Both the position numbers and the translations under genes were made by a program. The notes under the pieces are model-generated. The model was not told where the DNA came from. It did no database searches and saw only the letters and a list, made by a program, of their open reading frames with translations. From assembly GCA_012103605.1 (NCBI GenBank), contig WLWL01000006.1:1-46071 (forward strand): a DNA stretch of 46,071 nucleotides. Direction: 5' to 3'. Below are positions 23,751 to 32,282 of this stretch, one piece after another; position 1 is the first letter of the stretch; every line of letters begins with the position of its first letter. The stretch comes from Candidatus Nanopelagicales bacterium (GTDB lineage: Bacteria; Actinomycetota; Actinomycetes; S36-B12).

Positions 23751-24814
23751 CTGGAGCACATCAGTGGCGCGGGGTGATCGAGGAGTACCGCGACCGACTG
23801 CCGGTGAGCAAGAAAACGCCCGTGGTGTCACTGCGGGAAGGTGGCACGCCCCTGGTGTACGCGTGCTCGCTCAGTGAAACGCTCGAATGCGAGGTGTGGC
23901 TTAAGTTCGAAGGTGCCAACCCGACCGGATCGTTCAAGGACCGCGGGATGACGATGGCCATCAGCAAGGCTGCGGAAGATGGCGCTCGGGCGGTGATCTG
24001 CGCGTCGACCGGCAACACTTCGGCGAGTGCGTCGGCGTACGCCGTGAAGGCCGGCATGGTGAGTGCGGTGCTGGTACCCCAGGGCAAGATCGCCATGGGC
24101 AAATTGGCGCAGGCGATCGTGCACGGAGCGACGTTGTTGCAGGTGGATGGAAACTTCGACGACTGCCTGACGGTTGCCCGGGAACTGTCGGACTCCTATC
24201 CCGTCGCGCTCGTCAACAGTGTGAATCCGGTTCGTATCGAGGGCCAGAAGACGGCCAGCTTCGAAATCGTTGACTTGCTGGGGCGTGTGCCTGATATTCA
24301 TGCACTACCGGTGGGCAACGCGGGCAACATCACCGCGTACTGGCGTGGCTACACCGAGTACAAGGCGGACGGTGTGAGTGACTCCTGCCCGCGCATGTGG
24401 GGGTTCCAGGCGGCGGGCGCGGCACCGTTGGTGCAGGGCTCACCGGTGACCTCGCCGGAAACCATCGCGACGGCTATCCGCATCGGCAACCCCGCGTCCT
24501 GGGACGCGGCACTCGCCGCACGCGACGAATCCGACGGGCTGATCGATTCGGTGACCGACGATGAGATTCTGAGTGCTTATCGATTGCTGGCATCGACCGA
24601 AGGCCTGTTCTGCGAGCCGTCAAGTGCTGCCGGTGTCGCGGGTCTGTTGAAGGTCAAGAACCAGGGTGGTCTCGATTCCGGTCAGATGATCGTTGTGACA
24701 TTGACGGGCAACGGGCTGAAGGACCCGCAGTGGGCTCTGGAGTCGGCGCCGGAGCCGGTCGTGGTTCCCGTCGACGCCACGGCTGCGGCCCGGGCGTTGG
24801 GTTTGGCGGACTAG
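23747..24814 (+). CDS. thrC: Threonine synthase
   Basis: A 355-residue PLP enzyme converting O-phosphohomoserine to threonine. The PLP Lys64 is in [26 protein letters not shown] binds the cofactor phosphate and [12 protein letters not shown] follows. It is the short form without the long N-terminal domain of yeast or E. coli type enzymes, as usual in actinobacteria. Its GTG overlaps hom (GTGA) and its TAG shares one base with the thrB GTG, so hom-thrC-thrB are translated as a coupled unit. Confidence 0.97.
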   Translation: MTGAHQWRGVIEEYRDRLPVSKKTPVVSLREGGTPLVYACSLSETLECEVWLKFEGANPTGSFKDRGMTMAISKAAEDGARAVICASTGNTSASASAYAVKAGMVSAVLVPQGKIAMGKLAQAIVHGATLLQVDGNFDDCLTVARELSDSYPVALVNSVNPVRIEGQKTASFEIVDLLGRVPDIHALPVGNAGNITAYWRGYTEYKADGVSDSCPRMWGFQAAGAAPLVQGSPVTSPETIATAIRIGNPASWDAALAARDESDGLIDSVTDDEILSAYRLLASTEGLFCEPSSAAGVAGLLKVKNQGGLDSGQMIVVTLTGNGLKDPQWALESAPEPVVVPVDATAAARALGLAD

Positions 24815-25770
24815 TGACCGCCTTTCGATCGGAAGCGGTGCGGGTGCTTGTTCCCGCGAGCAGCGCGAACGTCGGACCGGGGTTCGATTCCGCCGGCCTC
24901 GCACTCGCGGTGTACGACGAGTTGATTGCGATGGTGACCGACGACGAGGGAGTCTTGGTCGAGGTAGCGGGCGAAGGTGCCGACGAGGTTCCCCGCGATG
25001 AGCAGCACCTGGTCGTCGCGGCCATGCGAACGGCCTTCGCGGCCATGGGCCAGCAACCGACCGGTTTCGTACTTCGCTGCCGTAACGCGATTCCCCACGG
25101 ACGGGGGTTGGGCTCATCAGCGGCTGCGATCATCGGTGGAATGGTCCTTGCGCGCGCCATGGTGGTGGAGGAATCGGGCATCGCTATGTCCGACGAGCAG
25201 TTGTTGTCACTCGCGACGACGATGGAGAGTCACCCGGATAATTTGTCAGCGGCGTTGCACGGCGGCTTCACGATCGCCTGGCTCGACGACGCCGGTTCGC
25301 CAGGATGTGTTCGCATGGATGCCCACCCTGACCTGCGCGCGGTGCTCGCAGTCCCGACCGAGACGCTCCCGACATTGGATGCGCGTCGCGTCCTTCCCAG
25401 ATCCGTGTCGTATCCGGACGCCGTTCACAACGTGAGCCGTGCGGCGCTGCTCGTCCACGCCATGACCCGACAACCGGATCTGCTGTGGGAGGCGATGTCC
25501 GATCGACTGCACCAGCCTGCGCGTTCAGATGCCTATCCGGAGGCTTCCGCATTGGTGGCGTCCTTGCGTGCGGCGGGGATACCTGCCGCGATCTCCGGCG
25601 CCGGCCCCTCGGTCATCGCCGTCACCGACCGCGCGGAGGATTTCCAGCGAATGCACGACACGGTGGCGAGCCTGAGTGGTGCTGCGCAAAAAGATGCGAG
25701 TCGCTGGCGTGTGCACGACCTCGCGATCAGCGAGGTGGGCGCGCGGGAGTGCCCTATTGACTCCCCGTAA
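24814..25770 (+). CDS. thrB: Homoserine kinase
   Basis: A 318-residue GHMP-family kinase phosphorylating homoserine. VPASSANVGPGFDSAGLALA marks the N-terminus (read as ASSANVGPGFDS), the ATP-binding motif GRGLGSSAAAIIGG lies near 95-108, and ISGAGPSVIAV forms the third GHMP motif. GTG 24814 is chosen because the family starts right before this sequence and it overlaps the thrC stop by one base; the longer frame back to 24730 lies within thrC. The end of the gene contains the probable -35 of the rho promoter. Confidence 0.96.
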   Translation: MTAFRSEAVRVLVPASSANVGPGFDSAGLALAVYDELIAMVTDDEGVLVEVAGEGADEVPRDEQHLVVAAMRTAFAAMGQQPTGFVLRCRNAIPHGRGLGSSAAAIIGGMVLARAMVVEESGIAMSDEQLLSLATTMESHPDNLSAALHGGFTIAWLDDAGSPGCVRMDAHPDLRAVLAVPTETLPTLDARRVLPRSVSYPDAVHNVSRAALLVHAMTRQPDLLWEAMSDRLHQPARSDAYPEASALVASLRAAGIPAAISGAGPSVIAVTDRAEDFQRMHDTVASLSGAAQKDASRWRVHDLAISEVGARECPIDSP

Positions 25771-25787
25771 GTGTGCGGTGCTACAGT
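25757..25787 (+). promoter_or_regulatory. Putative rho promoter (TTGACT-N19-TACAGT)
   Basis: TTGACT at 25757-25762 overlaps the last codons of thrB and TACAGT at 25782-25787 follows after 19 bases, slightly longer than ideal. Transcription would start near 25794, leaving a leader of about 195 nt before rho. Confidence 0.5.
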
Positions 25788-25793
25788 CATAAC

Positions 25794-25988
25794 GCCTCAA
25801 AGGTCCGATGTTGGACTTCCTGCACCGAGCGTGCAGCAGGTGAACCCACGGTTTGTCTCCCGCCCGGGATGTTTTCCTCGGGGTTCGAGCCCAGGCTTGC
25901 GAGGCGGCCCCGTCGTCGGTGACGTCACGGGCGCCGACAGTTCACGCTTCCGCTGACCGAAAGAACATCAGCACAGTCGAAGGAAAAT
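25794..25988 (+). promoter_or_regulatory. Long structured 5' leader of rho
   Basis: The leader carries consecutive stem-loops: 25801-25818 (6 bp with one G-T), 25820-25836 (6 bp perfect), 25877-25889 (4 bp) and 25915-25938 (about 7 bp). The final part is C-rich and less structured. Rho genes are autoregulated by premature termination in their leader in other bacteria; whether that holds here is inference. No leader peptide was identified with confidence. Confidence 0.45.
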
Positions 25989-27629
25989 ATGACCGACACA
26001 ACAACGAGCACTGCCGATCGAGGCAACAGCCTCGCCTCGATGCTTCTGCCCGAGCTCAAGCAACTCGCCCAGCAACTGGGCATCACCGGTTCGAGTGGCA
26101 TGCGCAAGCAGGAGCTCATTGCCGCCATCAGTGAGCGGCAACAGCAAGGCGGTGCCCCGCGGCGAGGTTCGCGCTCTGCGACGCGCGACGCCGGGTCCCC
26201 CAATGGTGCCGGCTCCGCGGACTCACAAAACTCCGCAAGCACGGCCTCGAAGGCCGATGGAGGGGGCTCGTCGGAGTCCTCCGAAGGAGCTCCTCGCAAC
26301 GACCGCAACGACAGAAACGACAGGAACGAGCGCAACGACAGGAACGACCGTGGCGACCGTGGCGACCGTGGCGACCGAGACGACAACGGGCGCCGCCGCC
26401 GTCGGGGTCGGGACCGGTATCGGGACCGTCGCGACCGCAAGGGTGGCTACGGCGACGGAGAGCCGGTCGTCACTGAGGACGATGTTCTTTTGCCGGTGGC
26501 GGGCATCATCGATGTCTTGGACAACTACGCCTTCGTCCGCACCGGTGGCTACCTTCCGGGCCCCAACGATGTGTACGTCTCACTGTCGTTGGTGCGCAAG
26601 TACAACCTGCGCAAGGGAGATGCAATCACCGGTCAGGTGCGTCAACCGCGCGACGGTGAACGGCGAGAGAAGTTCAACCCGCTGGTGAGTGTGGAAACCA
26701 TCAATGGGGGAGACCTGGAGGCGGCCAAAGACCGGCCCGACTTCTCGAAGTTGACCCCGCTGTATCCGCAGGACCGGTTGCGGCTGGAGACGACACCGCA
26801 GAATCTGACGACACGCGTTATCGATCTCGTCGCCCCGATCGGCAAAGGGCAGCGCGGACTCATCGTGTCTCCGCCGAAGGCCGGTAAGACGATGGTGCTC
26901 CAGGCCATCGCGAACGCCATCACGGAGAACAATCCCGAGGTTCACCTGATGGTCGTGCTCGTCGACGAGCGCCCGGAGGAAGTCACCGACATGCAGCGTT
27001 CAGTCAAGGGTGAGGTCATCGCCTCGACCTTCGACCGCCCCGCAGAGGACCACACGATCATCAGTGAACTGTCGATCGAGCGCGCCAAGCGTCTGGTGGA
27101 ACTCGGGCACGACGTCGTCGTCCTGCTCGACTCGATGACCCGACTCGGCCGTGCCTACAACCTCGCGGCGCCAGCGTCTGGACGCATCTTGTCCGGTGGT
27201 GTCGACTCTACGGCGCTCTACCCGCCCAAGAAGTTCTTCGGTGCTGCCCGCAACATCGAGAACGGCGGCTCGCTGACGATTCTTGCCACGGCTCTTGTGG
27301 AGACCGGGTCGCGGATGGACGAGGTGATCTTCGAAGAGTTCAAGGGCACGGGCAATATGGAATTGAAGCTCGACCGCCGACTCGCGGACAAGCGGGTCTT
27401 CCCTGCGGTGGACGTGGACGCGTCCGGCACACGCAAGGAGGAGTTGCTGATGTCCAGCGACGAACTCAAGATCGTATGGAAGCTGCGTCGGGTCCTGCAC
27501 GCCCTCGACCAGCAGCAATCCATTGAGTTGCTGCTCAGCAAACTGCGCGAAAACGACAACAACTACGACTTCCTACTCCAGGTGCAAAAGACCACACCAT
27601 CTGTCCAGGGGTCCACGGAGGAAGAGTGA
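25989..27629 (+). CDS. rho: Transcription termination factor Rho, with Arg/Asn/Asp-rich insertion
   Basis: A 546-residue hexameric RNA helicase that ends transcription. The N-terminal SAP-like Rho_N helix pair (about 14-50, [17 protein letters not shown]) is followed by a long insertion (about 52-158) absent from E. coli Rho and typical of actinobacteria; its second half is an Arg/Asn/Asp/Gly repeat. The cold-shock-like RNA-binding domain has [13 protein letters not shown]; the motor domain has Walker A PPKAGKT (295-301), [12 protein letters not shown] and the [11 protein letters not shown] region. GAAGGAAA just upstream of ATG 25989 is the ribosome site. rpmE follows, the order seen in M. 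tuberculosis. Confidence 0.98.
   Translation: MTDTTTSTADRGNSLASMLLPELKQLAQQLGITGSSGMRKQELIAAISERQQQGGAPRRGSRSATRDAGSPNGAGSADSQNSASTASKADGGGSSESSEGAPRNDRNDRNDRNERNDRNDRGDRGDRGDRDDNGRRRRRGRDRYRDRRDRKGGYGDGEPVVTEDDVLLPVAGIIDVLDNYAFVRTGGYLPGPNDVYVSLSLVRKYNLRKGDAITGQVRQPRDGERREKFNPLVSVETINGGDLEAAKDRPDFSKLTPLYPQDRLRLETTPQNLTTRVIDLVAPIGKGQRGLIVSPPKAGKTMVLQAIANAITENNPEVHLMVVLVDERPEEVTDMQRSVKGEVIASTFDRPAEDHTIISELSIERAKRLVELGHDVVVLLDSMTRLGRAYNLAAPASGRILSGGVDSTALYPPKKFFGAARNIENGGSLTILATALVETGSRMDEVIFEEFKGTGNMELKLDRRLADKRVFPAVDVDASGTRKEELLMSSDELKIVWKLRRVLHALDQQQSIELLLSKLRENDNNYDFLLQVQKTTPSVQGSTEEE
26295..26441 (+). repeat. Short tandem repeats encoding RND/RGD units in the Rho insertion
   Basis: Nine-base-type units (cgcaacgac, cgtggcgac and variants) encode repeated Arg-Asn-Asp then Arg-Gly-Asp, ending in an Arg-rich block, in frame, about residues 103-151 of Rho. 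The tract is likely disordered and RNA-binding or condensate-forming; unit number could vary between strains. Confidence 0.85.
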
Positions 27630-27638
27630 CCCTGTCCG

Positions 27639-27647
27639 TGGCATAAT
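27639..27647 (+). promoter_or_regulatory. Putative extended -10 (TGGCATAAT) of rpmE
   Basis: TG-N-CATAAT lies just past the rho stop. It would give rpmE a leader of about 70 nt. No good -35 is present, which is acceptable for an extended -10. Confidence 0.4.
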
Positions 27648-27724
27648 TTGCGCGCTCCGGTTCCCGTCGCCTCACCCCCGAGTGAGGCCGACGACCCGGA
27701 CACCAACACAGAGGACGTGACGAA

Positions 27725-27949
27725 GTGAAAGCTGATATCCACCCGGAGTACGTGGAGACGACAGTGACGTGCACCTGCGGGAGCACGTTCACGACGCGGA
27801 GCACCGCGAAGAACGGCGTCATTCACGCAGACGTGTGTTCCCAGTGCCATCCGTTCTACACTGGTAAGCAGAAGATTCTCGATACGGGTGGTCGCGTAGC
27901 GAAGTTCGAAACCCGCTATGGAAAGAGCTCCGGCTCAGGATCGAATTAG
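27725..27949 (+). CDS. rpmE: Ribosomal protein L31, zinc-binding type
   Basis: A 74-residue large-subunit protein. Cys16, Cys18, Cys38 and Cys41 (CTCGSTF and [10 protein letters not shown]) form the zinc site of the C+ form, so it is the zinc-replete paralogue rather than the C-minus form made under zinc starvation. GTG 27725 follows a modest GAGGAC site. Its transcript probably ends at the hairpin at 27998-28034, before prfA. Confidence 0.97.
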   Translation: MKADIHPEYVETTVTCTCGSTFTTRSTAKNGVIHADVCSQCHPFYTGKQKILDTGGRVAKFETRYGKSSGSGSN

Positions 27950-27997
27950 CACGACTCCCGGGCGCCGGCCCGGGATCGGCCGCGTGTCTCCCCCGTC

Positions 27998-28034
27998 GCG
28001 CGGTCGGTCCCCGACCGGCGCCCGATCTTTTGTT
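27998..28034 (+). terminator. Intrinsic terminator between rpmE and prfA
   Basis: A 6-bp GGTCGG/CCGACC stem (28002-28016) extended by GCGC pairing with one bulge is followed by TCTTTTGTT. A second G+C stem (CCCGGGC/GCCCGGG) lies just upstream at about 27957-27974. prfA would then need its own promoter in the 38 bases before it, which I could not locate. Confidence 0.6.
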
Positions 28035-28072
28035 GGCTACTCGGCAGCTACGTCAGGCGGGAGGGCGAAAGC

Positions 28073-29158
28073 GTGTTTGACAGTTGCGAGGACCTCGCAC
28101 GCGAACTCGACGAGGTCGAGACCGAACTCGCCGACCCGTCGATCCACGCAGACCAGGCCGCGGCTCGCAAACTCGGCCGCCGGTACGCGCAATTGCGCCC
28201 GGTTGTTGCCGCCTATCGAGAATGGCGCGCCCTGCACGAGGACCACCGCGCCGCCGTGGAACTGGCGGAGTTGGGGGATGACGCCTTCTCCGACGAGGCA
28301 GCGAGTCTGGCGGAACGGGAGGAGCGCGCGGCAGAGCGGCTTCGTGAGCTTCTCATCCCCCGCGATCCCATGGACGATAAGGACGTCATCGTCGAAGTGA
28401 AGGCCGGCGAGGGCGGCGAGGAGTCAGCCCTGTTCGCCGGAGACCTGCTGCGCATGTATCTGCGTTACGCCGAACGGCGCGGCTGGGCTACCGAGGTCAT
28501 CGACGCGGTCGAGTCCGACCTTGGCGGCTACAAGGACGTTTCCCTTGCGGTGAAGGCCAAGGGCGTTCCCGAGCCGGGAGAGGCTCCCTTCGCGCGACTG
28601 AAATTTGAAGGTGGCGTCCATCGAGTCCAACGAGTGCCCGTTACCGAATCCCAGGGCCGGATTCACACATCGGCGGCGGGGGTGCTCGTCTTGCCAGAAG
28701 CCGAGGACGTTGACGTGACCATCGATCCGAACGATCTCCGCATCGACGTGTACCGGTCCTCGGGTCCCGGTGGGCAGAGCGTGAACACCACCGACTCAGC
28801 TGTGCGCATCACCCACGTTCCCACAGGCGTCGTCGTGTCCTGCCAGAACGAGAAGAGCCAACTGCAGAACCGCGAGCAGGCGCTTCGCATTCTGCGCGCC
28901 CGCTTGCTGGCCATTGCGGAGGAGCAGGCGGCACAGGAAGCATCGGACGCACGACGCAGTCAGGTCCGCACCGTGGACAGAAGTGAGCGCATTCGCACCT
29001 ACAACTTTCCCGAGAATCGGATCAACGACCATCGCGTGGGTTTCAAGGCCCACAACCTCGACCAGGTTCTCGATGGCGACTTGGATGCCATCGTGGACGC
29101 CTGCACTCTGGCGGATCGGGAGTCCCGACTGTCGGGATCACCAGAGGCATCGGCCTGA
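28073..29158 (+). CDS. prfA: Peptide chain release factor 1
   Basis: A 361-residue release factor reading UAA and UAG. The PxT anticodon-like tripeptide is PVT (189-191) in [14 protein letters not shown], and the GGQ catalytic motif is at 233-235 in [10 protein letters not shown]. These separate it from RF2 (SPF). GTG 28073 lies about 8 bases after a GGGAGGG site. prmC, which methylates the Gln of this GGQ, follows 15 bases downstream. Confidence 0.98.
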   Translation: MFDSCEDLARELDEVETELADPSIHADQAAARKLGRRYAQLRPVVAAYREWRALHEDHRAAVELAELGDDAFSDEAASLAEREERAAERLRELLIPRDPMDDKDVIVEVKAGEGGEESALFAGDLLRMYLRYAERRGWATEVIDAVESDLGGYKDVSLAVKAKGVPEPGEAPFARLKFEGGVHRVQRVPVTESQGRIHTSAAGVLVLPEAEDVDVTIDPNDLRIDVYRSSGPGGQSVNTTDSAVRITHVPTGVVVSCQNEKSQLQNREQALRILRARLLAIAEEQAAQEASDARRSQVRTVDRSERIRTYNFPENRINDHRVGFKAHNLDQVLDGDLDAIVDACTLADRESRLSGSPEASA

Positions 29159-29173
29159 GGGGACGGATCAGCC

Positions 29174-30187
29174 ATGGGCGACGGTTCCCCCCGTTTCGAC
29201 GACGTCGAGTCCGGTGGCTACTCCACCGACGGTGGCCGGCAGACGGTTCGCGACCTTCTCTACGACGCCGAACGCCGACTCACCGGTGCAGGGGTCCCGT
29301 CGCCGCAAGCCGATGCCGCGTGGCTGATGGCGTGGGTGCTCGATGTCCCGCGCAGTCGGCTCTTCCTGCATGACGAGCCGCGCGCGTCGCAGCGGGTGCA
29401 ATTCGAAAAGGCAGTGGCCCGGCGCCTCACGCGCGTTCCCCTGCAGCACATCACCGGACGTGCTGCATTCCGTCGGCTCGAGGTCTCGGTGGGACCCGGT
29501 GTGTTCGTCCCACGGCCGGAGACCGAATTGATCGCCGAGGCCGGAGTCCGTGCGTTGCGTGACGCCGCGGGCGGAACGGCCGTGGATTTGTGTGCGGGAA
29601 GCGGAGTCATCGGACTTTCCCTCGCCCTCGAAGCCCCTGGGTCGATGGTGTTTCTCGTTGAACAAGACGAAGCCGCGCTGAAATGGACCGAGCGCAATGT
29701 CGAGGAGTACCGAGCCGCAGCGGCCGCTGGTGGATCCTCGCTGGAGGTGGTAGCAGCGGACGCCACGGAAGTGGCGTCGCCCGGTCAAAGCCTCGGTCAC
29801 CTGGCGGGCGCCGTGGATGTGGTGTGCGCGAATCCGCCATACATCCCCGATGCGATGGTTCCGCGCGAGATCGAGGTGCGCGATCACGACCCGGCGGTGG
29901 CGCTCTATGGGGGCACCGATGGCTTGGACGTGGTGCGTGGCATCGCGCGAACGGCGGCGGTGCTCCTTCGACCGGGTGGCTTGTTGGCGATCGAGCACGC
30001 CGATACGCACGGGCCAGACGGTCCCGCCGGAGGAGTTCTGCAGATCCTTCGCCAGACCGTGATTGATGAGGACATGGCGACCCACATCCCCGGACTTCCC
30101 GGAACCAGTGTTTTCACCGGTGTGACCGACAGACGGGATCTGGCCGGACTGCCACGCTTTACCCTTGCCACGAGAGCCGAATTCTGA
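29174..30187 (+). CDS. prmC: Release factor glutamine methyltransferase
   Basis: A 337-residue SAM-dependent enzyme that methylates the GGQ glutamine of release factors; its target gene prfA is directly upstream. The SAM motif is DLCAGSGVIG (138-147) and the catalytic NPPYIP is at 220-225; FVPRPETELI is a family marker. The N-terminus is about 20 residues longer than the E. coli protein; ATG 29174 has GAGGGGACGG upstream. Gene order matches M. tuberculosis prfA-hemK. Confidence 0.96.
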   Translation: MGDGSPRFDDVESGGYSTDGGRQTVRDLLYDAERRLTGAGVPSPQADAAWLMAWVLDVPRSRLFLHDEPRASQRVQFEKAVARRLTRVPLQHITGRAAFRRLEVSVGPGVFVPRPETELIAEAGVRALRDAAGGTAVDLCAGSGVIGLSLALEAPGSMVFLVEQDEAALKWTERNVEEYRAAAAAGGSSLEVVAADATEVASPGQSLGHLAGAVDVVCANPPYIPDAMVPREIEVRDHDPAVALYGGTDGLDVVRGIARTAAVLLRPGGLLAIEHADTHGPDGPAGGVLQILRQTVIDEDMATHIPGLPGTSVFTGVTDRRDLAGLPRFTLATRAEF

Positions 30188-30209
30188 TTTCGGCGAGCGA
30201 GGAAATTCG

Positions 30210-30227
30210 ATGACGGATCTTCGATGA
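30210..30227 (+). other. Five-codon leader ORF (MTDLR) overlapping the YrdC-family start
   Basis: A GAGGAAA site lies 4-5 bases before an ATG that opens the frame Met-Thr-Asp-Leu-Arg-stop. The TGA overlaps the ATG of the next gene as ATGA, while that ATG has no good site of its own. This fits translational coupling by re-initiation. Confidence 0.45.
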
Positions 30228-30982
30228 GCGCCGGACAGGTGTGGGAGTGCGCGGACGGAGCCAACCGGGAAACTGCTGTCGGTGGTGCCGTGGCCGCTAT
30301 GCGGCGCGGTGGTCTAGTCATCTTGCCGACCGAGAACAGTTACGTCGTTGCCACCGATGCCTTTTCTTTGCGCGGAACGGCATTGCTCCGGCGGGCGAAG
30401 ATGGTGCCCGAGTCGACCCCCTTGGGCTTACTGGTGGCCTCGCCCGTTGTCGTCTCCGGCGTTGCGGCACGAGTCCCGCGGGTCGCGAAGAAACTCATGG
30501 AGGCGTTCTGGCCCGGCTTGCTGACGGTGTTGTTGCGGCCGCAGCCGACGCTGGCCTGGGATCACCCGAAGCGTGCGCCGCTGGCGGTCCGCATGCCGCT
30601 TCATCCGTTCACCCTCGCCGTGTGTGCTCGACTCGGACCTATTGCAGCGAGCACGGCCACCATCGCCGGAGGAGACGCACCGCGAACCATGGAAGAAGCA
30701 CTCGAAGCGCTCGGTGACGACGTCTCTGGCGCGTGCGACGTCGGGGCCCTCGGAGAACGGGCGTGGTCGGCTCAGGAAGACCCGGAACTCTCTAGCACCA
30801 TCGTCGACGCCCGATTCACTGAGGTGTCCATTGCCCGAGAAGGCGCCGTCGCCGCCGAGCGGGTTCAGGAGGTGTTGCGCAGGCTCGAGCAGGGAACCGG
30901 GGATACAGTGACGGCAGGGGAGCAATCGCCGTCCGACCCGGTGGCAAAGGCACCACCCGAACCAGCAAGCGATCAGGAGTAG
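30224..30982 (+). CDS. YrdC/Sua5-family protein with degenerate active-site motifs
   Basis: A 252-residue protein at the position of Rv1301, a Sua5/TsaC-like threonylcarbamoyl-AMP synthase acting in tRNA t6A synthesis. The fold is recognisable (VILPTENSY, PLGLLV, FWPGLLTVLL, APLAVRMPLHP, STIVDAR). But several usual signatures are altered: PTxTVYGL is PTENSYVVATDAF, the KxR motif reads KMV, the TSAN loop reads ASTATIAG, and DGG reads DVG. The C-terminal tail is acidic and Pro-rich. It may be an active divergent form, an inactive paralogue, or have a new substrate. It starts at ATG 30224, coupled to a mini-ORF, and is followed 2 bases later by glyA. Confidence 0.75.
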   Translation: MSAGQVWECADGANRETAVGGAVAAMRRGGLVILPTENSYVVATDAFSLRGTALLRRAKMVPESTPLGLLVASPVVVSGVAARVPRVAKKLMEAFWPGLLTVLLRPQPTLAWDHPKRAPLAVRMPLHPFTLAVCARLGPIAASTATIAGGDAPRTMEEALEALGDDVSGACDVGALGERAWSAQEDPELSSTIVDARFTEVSIAREGAVAAERVQEVLRRLEQGTGDTVTAGEQSPSDPVAKAPPEPASDQE

Positions 30983-30984
30983 CG

Positions 30985-32277
30985 ATGACGTCATCGGATC
31001 AGGACGTGTTCTGGGGACCGGACTTCGGTGCTCTGCAGTCCGAAGACCCGCAGATCGCATCCATCATCCTGGGGGAACTCGATCGGTTGCGCGGCGGGCT
31101 GCAGTTGATCGCGAGCGAGAACTTCACATCGCCGGCGGTGCTGGCTGCGCTCGGATCCACGCTGAGCAACAAGTACGCCGAGGGCTATCCGGGGCGGCGC
31201 TACTACGGCGGTTGCTCGGAGGTCGATTCCGCCGAGGAGATCGGGATCGCGCGGGCGAAAGAACTCTTCGGTGCCGAGCACGCCAATCTTCAGCCGCATA
31301 GCGGTGCCAGCGCCAACATCGCCGCCTACGGAGCCTTCACTATGCCCGGCGACACCGTCTTGGCGATGAGCCTGTCGCACGGTGGGCACCTCACCCACGG
31401 TTCTCCGGTCAACTTCTCCGGCAAGTGGTTCAACGTCGTGTCCTACGGGGTGCGCGAGGACACTGAGGTAATCGATTACGACCAGGTCCGGGACCTGGCC
31501 CTCGAGCACCGGCCCACCATGATCATCTGCGGGGCGACCGCCTACCCCCGACTCGTCGACTTTGCCGCCTTCCGAGCCATCGCCGACGAGGTCGGCGCGA
31601 TCTTGATGGTGGATGCGGCCCACTTCATCGGGCTGGTCGCCGGAAAGGCGATCCCGAGTCCGGTTCCGTACGCCGACGTCGTCACGTTCACCACGCACAA
31701 GGTTCTGCGCGGCCCTCGTGGCGGCATGATGCTGTGTAAGGAAGAGCACGCAAAGGCCGTGGATAAGGCCGTGTTCCCGATGATGCAGGGCGGACCCCTC
31801 ATGCACGGGGTCGCCGCCAAGGCCGTTGCCCTGCGGGAGGCCGCAACACCGGAGTACCAGCAGTACGCCTCCCAGGTGATTCGTAACGCTCAGGCGCTCT
31901 GCGAGGGGCTTGCCGAGCACGGAATGCGGCCGACCAGCGGAGGAACGGATACCCACCTGGCCCTCATCGACCTGCAGTCGATCGGCGTTACCGGCGCCGA
32001 TGCGGAGACTCGGTGCGATGCCGCCCGCATCACGCTCAATAAGAACGCGATTCCCTACGATCCTCAGCCCCCGTCGGTGGGCTCGGGTATTCGCGTGGGA
32101 ACACCGTCGGTGACGACGCAGGGCATGCTGGAGAACGACATGCGCGAGATCGCCGACCTGATCCACCGCGCGGTGACCGATGCCGATGGCTCGGCGGCAG
32201 CCGATATCTCCGTCGAAGTCAGCAAACTTGTCGAACGTCACCCCGCCTATCCGCGAGATCAAAGAACGACGGACTAG
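30985..32277 (+). CDS. glyA: Serine hydroxymethyltransferase
   Basis: A 430-residue PLP enzyme interconverting serine and glycine with tetrahydrofolate, source of one-carbon units. QLIASENFTSP, NKYAEGYPGRRYYGG and the PLP Lys239 in TTHKVLRGPRGG are all present (most relatives have Thr after the Lys). AGGAG lies 5 bases before the ATG. glyA is inserted between the YrdC gene and wecA, whereas those are neighbours in M. tuberculosis. Confidence 0.97.
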   Translation: MTSSDQDVFWGPDFGALQSEDPQIASIILGELDRLRGGLQLIASENFTSPAVLAALGSTLSNKYAEGYPGRRYYGGCSEVDSAEEIGIARAKELFGAEHANLQPHSGASANIAAYGAFTMPGDTVLAMSLSHGGHLTHGSPVNFSGKWFNVVSYGVREDTEVIDYDQVRDLALEHRPTMIICGATAYPRLVDFAAFRAIADEVGAILMVDAAHFIGLVAGKAIPSPVPYADVVTFTTHKVLRGPRGGMMLCKEEHAKAVDKAVFPMMQGGPLMHGVAAKAVALREAATPEYQQYASQVIRNAQALCEGLAEHGMRPTSGGTDTHLALIDLQSIGVTGADAETRCDAARITLNKNAIPYDPQPPSVGSGIRVGTPSVTTQGMLENDMREIADLIHRAVTDADGSAAADISVEVSKLVERHPAYPRDQRTTD

Positions 32278-32282
32278 GGCGC

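Noticed and set aside
24730-24813. N-terminal extension of thrB inside thrC
   Set aside because: Gly/Arg-rich peptide unlike the family; the conserved GHMP start lies right after GTG 24814.
30991-32262. Long open frame antisense to glyA
   Set aside because: High-G+C coding DNA often leaves long stop-free frames on the other strand. The plus-strand frame is clearly glyA with all active-site motifs; the antisense product has no recognisable fold.
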